64,000 bases of DNA from Fictibacillus nanhaiensis (GTDB lineage Bacteria; Bacillota; Bacilli; Bacillales; Fictibacillaceae): contig JAEACG010000007.1 of NCBI GenBank assembly GCA_016401345.1, positions 63,147 to 127,146 of the forward strand, in the 5' to 3' direction. Numbering within the stretch: position 1 is the first letter of the stretch; the number at the start of each line of letters is the position of its first letter. Below, one piece after another: positions 60,708-64,000 of the stretch. The position numbers and the translations under genes were made by a program. The notes beneath the pieces were generated by a model. That model had not been told where the DNA came from. It made no database searches and saw nothing but the letters and a program-made list of their open reading frames with translations.

Positions 60708-61550
60708 ATGATTAAATCTTTTTTAATGTTAGGGCAATCAAATATGGCAGGTCGAGGCTTCTTGCATGAGGTAAAACCTATCTATAATGAAAAAATAAAA
60801 ATGCTGCGCAACGGACAGTGGCAAATGATGACAGAACCCATTAATTATGACCGTCCTGTTGCTGGTGTAAGTCTGGCTGCATCCTTTGCAGAAGAGTTTG
60901 CAAAAGCCAACCCACATGATGAAATTGGTTTGATTCCTTGTGCGGAAGGTGGCAGTTCTTTGGACGATTGGCATCCACAAGGTACTCTTTTTCAACATGC
61001 CTTGTCTGAAGCCCGATTTGCTCTGGAAAGCAGTCAAATTTGTGGCATACTTTGGCATCAAGGTGAAAGTGATAGCCATAATTCTCTACATGAAACGTAT
61101 TACGAAAAGCTATCTCTGATCATTGAAACTTTACGTAAAGAATTAAACCTTCAACATGTTCCATTAATGATTGGTGAGCTTGGGGATTTTTTAGGAAAAA
61201 CAGGTTTTGGAAAGTACTCATCAGAGTTTCAAGAGATCAACAAACAATTACGGCGGTTTGCTCATGAGCAGCAAAATTGTTATTTTGTATCGGCAGAAGG
61301 CTTAACTCCCAATCCGGATGGAATTCATTTAAACGCAGTTTCCCAACGAAAATTCGGTTTTCGCTATTACGCTGCATTTTCGAGAAAGTCTCATATCTTA
61401 GAGCCTCTTTCGGATGAGGATCAATCTCTAAACATAAACAATAACTATTCGAAAACGGAACAAATTTATATTCATAGTATGGATTTAGCTCTAGGTAAAA
61501 TCACATACGCTGAATTTGAGTCAAATATGGCGGTGGTGATGCAATCTTGA
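60708..61550 (+). CDS. SASA-domain carbohydrate acetylesterase
   Basis: 280 residues. SGNH-type motifs of the DUF303/SASA family: LMLGQSNMAGRG (nucleophile Ser in GQSNMAG), ILWHQGESDSHNS (the WHQGE block) and NPDGIHLNAVSQRKFG (catalytic Asp and His). No signal peptide, so it acts inside the cell on an acetylated sugar. AAAGGA stands 11 bases before the ATG. Its stop overlaps the PadR start (TTGA), so the two are translated together. Confidence 0.88.
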   Translation: MIKSFLMLGQSNMAGRGFLHEVKPIYNEKIKMLRNGQWQMMTEPINYDRPVAGVSLAASFAEEFAKANPHDEIGLIPCAEGGSSLDDWHPQGTLFQHALSEARFALESSQICGILWHQGESDSHNSLHETYYEKLSLIIETLRKELNLQHVPLMIGELGDFLGKTGFGKYSSEFQEINKQLRRFAHEQQNCYFVSAEGLTPNPDGIHLNAVSQRKFGFRYYAAFSRKSHILEPLSDEDQSLNINNNYSKTEQIYIHSMDLALGKITYAEFESNMAVVMQS

Positions 61551-62086
61551 TTCCCTTACTAATCCTTGGCTTACTTATACAAAACCCTGGCGCTCATGGA
61601 TACGAACTATTAAGTTTAATGGAAAAGCGACATTATCAATATATTGTTAACTTTACGAAAGGATCCTTTTATTACAATTTGCAACAACTTGAAGAAAAAG
61701 GTTGGATTGAACAAACACAACACATACGTCCGAACAACGGTCGTGACATTCACACCTTTAAAATCACGTCTTTAGGCTTAGAAGAATTTGATCAATTAAT
61801 GATCAAATATGGAACGAAATCCGAGTATGTAAAATTACCAATCTATGGGACGTTACTATTTACAGATGTATTCGATACAAATAAGTTATTAGAATGTATC
61901 CAATCTCAGATTGATCAGACTAAAGCCAGAATTGCTCTCCTTGATGAATACTTAGCAAACCATAAGGAACTACCTGGAAAGATTGATTACTTTCGCCGTA
62001 TGAACGAAAATTCTCGTTCTCACCATTTAGTAAACTTAGAATGGTTTCAAGAAATAAAGTCAGACATAGAGAAAGCTTCTGTATAG
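61547..62086 (+). CDS. PadR-family transcriptional regulator
   Basis: 179 residues. The winged helix of PadR: LILGLLIQNPGAHGYELLSL, then FTKGSFYYNLQQLEEKGWIE and a wing GRDIHTFKITSLGLEEF. A C-terminal helical domain (about 95-179) suits PadR-s1 dimerisation. TTG start at 61547, overlapping the stop of the esterase gene. It is the last gene of the unit and is likely to bind the GTCTAATTAGAC pair upstream, making the operon autoregulated. Confidence 0.9.
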   Translation: MIPLLILGLLIQNPGAHGYELLSLMEKRHYQYIVNFTKGSFYYNLQQLEEKGWIEQTQHIRPNNGRDIHTFKITSLGLEEFDQLMIKYGTKSEYVKLPIYGTLLFTDVFDTNKLLECIQSQIDQTKARIALLDEYLANHKELPGKIDYFRRMNENSRSHHLVNLEWFQEIKSDIEKASV

Positions 62087-62094
62087 ATGAAACT

Positions 62095-62140
62095 AAAATC
62101 ACCCATCCAAATTTTTAATTAAAAATGGATGGGTGATTTT
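62095..62140 (+). terminator. Terminator of the esterase-PadR operon
   Basis: AAAATCACCCATCCA and TGGATGGGTGATTTT pair exactly, a 15-bp stem, followed by T. Confidence 0.9.
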
Positions 62141-62177
62141 TAGTAATCTAGCCATGAGCTGATGACAATGATTCTAA

Positions 62178-62648
62178 TCATCGTCTTCCAGCCATACACT
62201 CTACTATTTTCAGGTCTAGTGCATCCACTCTACCAATCTGTTCTTTCATATCCCAAAGCATGATCATTGTTGTTTCTGCATTCTCTACAAACGGCTGCAA
62301 TTGTGCGACCTCAGAAAAATACACAGGATTTCCTTTAATAGATCCATTCCCTACAAGTTTTGAAGTAACTAAACCTACTAAACTCAGTCCTGTCACACTT
62401 TGTCCTGTTTCTTCATATAGCTCTCTAATGGCACATTCTTTTGGTGTTTCACCCACTTCTCTTTTTCCTGCTGGCAGCTCCCACTGTCGCCGTAAAGAGT
62501 TAAAGCCCATAAGGAATTTGCCCTCACATTTAATTACAGCAAACGATCCTGAAAGTGGACCGAAATCCTCAAGCTTTTCTTCCGTCACGTAAATAAAATC
62601 CACAAACTCATACCCGTTAGGATCTCTAGACTCGTAAACTACTTTCAC
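62178..62648 (-). CDS. NUDIX hydrolase
   Basis: 156 residues. Nudix box in ELPAGKREVGETPKECAIRE then LYEETGQ, with all Glu present, after FLMGFNSLRRQW. Substrate unknown; ADP-ribose or dinucleotide types share this layout. Start GTG at 62648, 2 bases after the stop of the nucleotidyltransferase gene, so they are co-translated. Confidence 0.88.
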   Translation of the reverse strand: MKVVYESRDPNGYEFVDFIYVTEEKLEDFGPLSGSFAVIKCEGKFLMGFNSLRRQWELPAGKREVGETPKECAIRELYEETGQSVTGLSLVGLVTSKLVGNGSIKGNPVYFSEVAQLQPFVENAETTMIMLWDMKEQIGRVDALDLKIVECMAGRR

Positions 62649-62650
62649 TT

Positions 62651-63274
62651 TTACAACTCACAAAGGTAATCTAATAATTCTTTAGAACTTATATCCTTTG
62701 CATCCGTTGATAATGCACGATTAAAAAGATCAAAAGCTTTAGGATCGTTCTCTTTTAAGCATTGAAAAGATACTTTAGGACCTAAAAACCATTCACCTTT
62801 TAATTCAAAATAGATTTCCAAACTGTCTTTTAGCATCCAATGAAATCGATAGTTTCCTTCTAAATCATTTTTGGCAGATCTCACATGCATCTTTTTAAGC
62901 CAACTTTTTAAGAAGTCCTTCTCATCTTGAGTTAATAGTTTTGGTCCCTTCTCAAACGTACTTTGAATGGTAGCTAAAAACTCTTCCGCTAAACCTTTCT
63001 TGTTAATCCAAATTTCGCCTTTATGTACACGTAGAAACGGTTCAGCCTGCTTCATTTTTTCAGTAGGATAAATCCACGCATCTAACTGCTTACCCTCGAT
63101 AAATTCAACTTCATTCGTATCCTCGGTAACGGAATCAGAAAAGCAGATAAGATCCACATCGCTTTCTTCTGTATAATCTCCACGACTATACGATCCGTAC
63201 AAAATGATGGTGTGGCAATCATACTTCTTCAATAAATAAGCTTCAATTTCTTTTAAATCGCTATGTGTATTCAT
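62651..63274 (-). CDS. Nucleotidyltransferase-domain protein
   Basis: 207 residues. The nucleotidyltransferase motif TIILYGSYSRGDYTEESDVD (G-S-x9-D-x-D) is near residue 22, followed by a hydrophobic strand and a helical C-terminal domain rich in FLKSWLKKMHVRSAKNDLEG. It belongs with the MNT/aminoglycoside-nucleotidyltransferase-like group; no HEPN partner is next to it, though its own C-terminal helices are HEPN-like in size. Start ATG at 63274 after AAAGGATG. Confidence 0.83.
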   Translation of the reverse strand: MNTHSDLKEIEAYLLKKYDCHTIILYGSYSRGDYTEESDVDLICFSDSVTEDTNEVEFIEGKQLDAWIYPTEKMKQAEPFLRVHKGEIWINKKGLAEEFLATIQSTFEKGPKLLTQDEKDFLKSWLKKMHVRSAKNDLEGNYRFHWMLKDSLEIYFELKGEWFLGPKVSFQCLKENDPKAFDLFNRALSTDAKDISSKELLDYLCEL

Positions 63275-63286
63275 GAATGTCATCCT

Positions 63287-63784
63287 TTATATTCTTTGTT
63301 TTTTGTATGTGTTTTGTGTTTGAAACCATGCTCTAAGTTTTGCTGCATAACCCGCACGTTCCTCTGGATCGCTAAGACTACCGTGCGTCAGATATAGATG
63401 ATCGTTAAAATACCGAGGGTACACATGCAGGTGATAATGCCAAACATCCTGACTTCCACCTGGTTCGTTATGCTGCCTTGTAGATATGCCATCACACGCG
63501 TAGCAATCTTTCAGAGCATAAGACACTTGCTGAGCCACTTTATGAATGTGAGCGGCAATGTCGAGTGGCAGATCAAAGATATTTTCATAATGACGGTTAG
63601 GAATGATGATCACGTGACCTTTGTTATTTGGCCACCATAATGTTGCGATGAGCGCTGTTACATATTCATCCTGATAAATAATATCTTGTTGCTTGCTCTG
63701 AACCAGTTTGTTATTGGGGTCCTCAACCCCTTGAACTACTAAACAAAAAGGACAGATATAGTCGGGCGGCATATGTGTGTACAT
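63287..63784 (-). CDS. HIT-family nucleotide-binding protein
   Basis: 165 residues. The histidine-triad motif is WHYHLHVYPRYFND (H-x-H-x-H), preceded by KGHVIIIPNRHYENIFDLPL, with a CPFC pair near the N terminus that binds zinc in many HIT proteins. It hydrolyses AMP- or nucleotide-linked phosphoramidates. First of a HIT, nucleotidyltransferase, NUDIX set. AGGAGAGAGTTGTA precedes the ATG. Confidence 0.9.
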   Translation of the reverse strand: MYTHMPPDYICPFCLVVQGVEDPNNKLVQSKQQDIIYQDEYVTALIATLWWPNNKGHVIIIPNRHYENIFDLPLDIAAHIHKVAQQVSYALKDCYACDGISTRQHNEPGGSQDVWHYHLHVYPRYFNDHLYLTHGSLSDPEERAGYAAKLRAWFQTQNTYKKQRI

Positions 63785-63809
63785 TACAACTCTCTCCTAA
63801 GCGATTACA

Positions 63810-64000
63810 CTAGATTTTCATTTCAACAAACTTGTTCATGAACTTCTGAATTTCTTCTTTAAACAAACGTGATTCTTCAAGAAAAGGATAGTGATTACTT
63901 TCGTTGAAACGAACAAAAGTAGATTGAAGGATCGCCTCCTTCATTTCCTCCGAAAACGCTATAGGACACTGAACGTCATGCACTCCGCCCATAATTAAAG
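63810..64000 (-). CDS. Alpha/beta hydrolase, C-terminal part
   Basis: The coding begins beyond the right edge; only the last about 63 codons are seen. IMGGVHDVQCPIAFSEEMKE holds the Asp-bearing strand, and FNESNHYPFLEESRLFKEEI the catalytic His in SNHYPFLEE. This is the usual end of proline-iminopeptidase-like hydrolases. Substrate unknown. The nucleophile elbow lies outside the window. Confidence 0.82.
   Translation of the reverse strand, partial: LIMGGVHDVQCPIAFSEEMKEAILQSTFVRFNESNHYPFLEESRLFKEEIQKFMNKFVEMKI

Overview
Low-GC Gram-positive DNA from an endospore-forming member of the Bacillaceae. The evidence is AGGAGG-type ribosome sites, frequent GTG and TTG starts, a complete gerA-type germinant-receptor operon (22.1-25.9 kb), and many proteins resembling Bacillus subtilis ones (Fra/YdhG, YoaE, YkoG/YkoH with PepSY partners, AlaR/AlaT, MapB, SdpR/SdpI). 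A Fictibacillus-like genus is possible, but I cannot place it more finely by eye. I found no rRNA, tRNA, CRISPR array, integrase or transposase.

Layout. 0-8 kb: partial frataxin-like gene, a repeated zinc-ribbon protein, a cysteine-containing Ig-like repeat protein, a YoaE-type molybdopterin oxidoreductase, small enzymes and a TerC-family membrane protein. 8-12 kb: a YkoG/YkoH two-component system with two secreted PepSY proteins downstream. 12-22 kb: housekeeping and hypothetical genes, including a MerR regulator, an M23-like protein, a tandem AbrB-like protein, MscS, GNATs and a nucleoside hydrolase behind a 22-bp palindrome. 22-26 kb: Ger operon. 26-32 kb: nucleotidyltransferase, sulfotransferase, ACR3-like transporter, secreted HNH nuclease, Tat-exported phosphoesterase.

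33.3-39.3 kb is the centrepiece, a thiazole/oxazole-modified microcin (TOMM) cluster of the heterocycloanthracin type. It has a 100-residue precursor whose tail holds 17 Cys and no Ser/Thr, an HcaF-like leader-binding protein, a fused C/D cyclodehydratase (YcaO) ending in a PxPxP motif, and a SagB-type dehydrogenase. Five direct repeats with an exact 21-bp step lie between precursor and enzymes. An SdpR/SdpI-like autorepressor and immunity pair converges on the cluster, with its own 34-bp palindrome. Two other 21-bp-step degenerate arrays (20.2 kb and 32.85 kb) suggest a wider family of intergenic repeats.

40-64 kb is an accessory region rich in resistance and stress genes: chloramphenicol acetyltransferase with an intact translational attenuator (leader MVKADK), class A beta-lactamase, rifampin ADP-ribosyltransferase, a frameshifted aminoglycoside-phosphotransferase gene plus a fragment of a second copy, several GNATs, NUDIX proteins and nucleotidyltransferases. 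There is clear duplication and decay: a 49-codon gene with a dead paralogue, a truncated HTH gene, two XRE/membrane-protein pairs, and two tandem AbrB-like proteins. The window ends inside an alpha/beta-hydrolase gene. Starts were chosen by ribosome-site spacing. Family assignments are from motif recognition, not searches.
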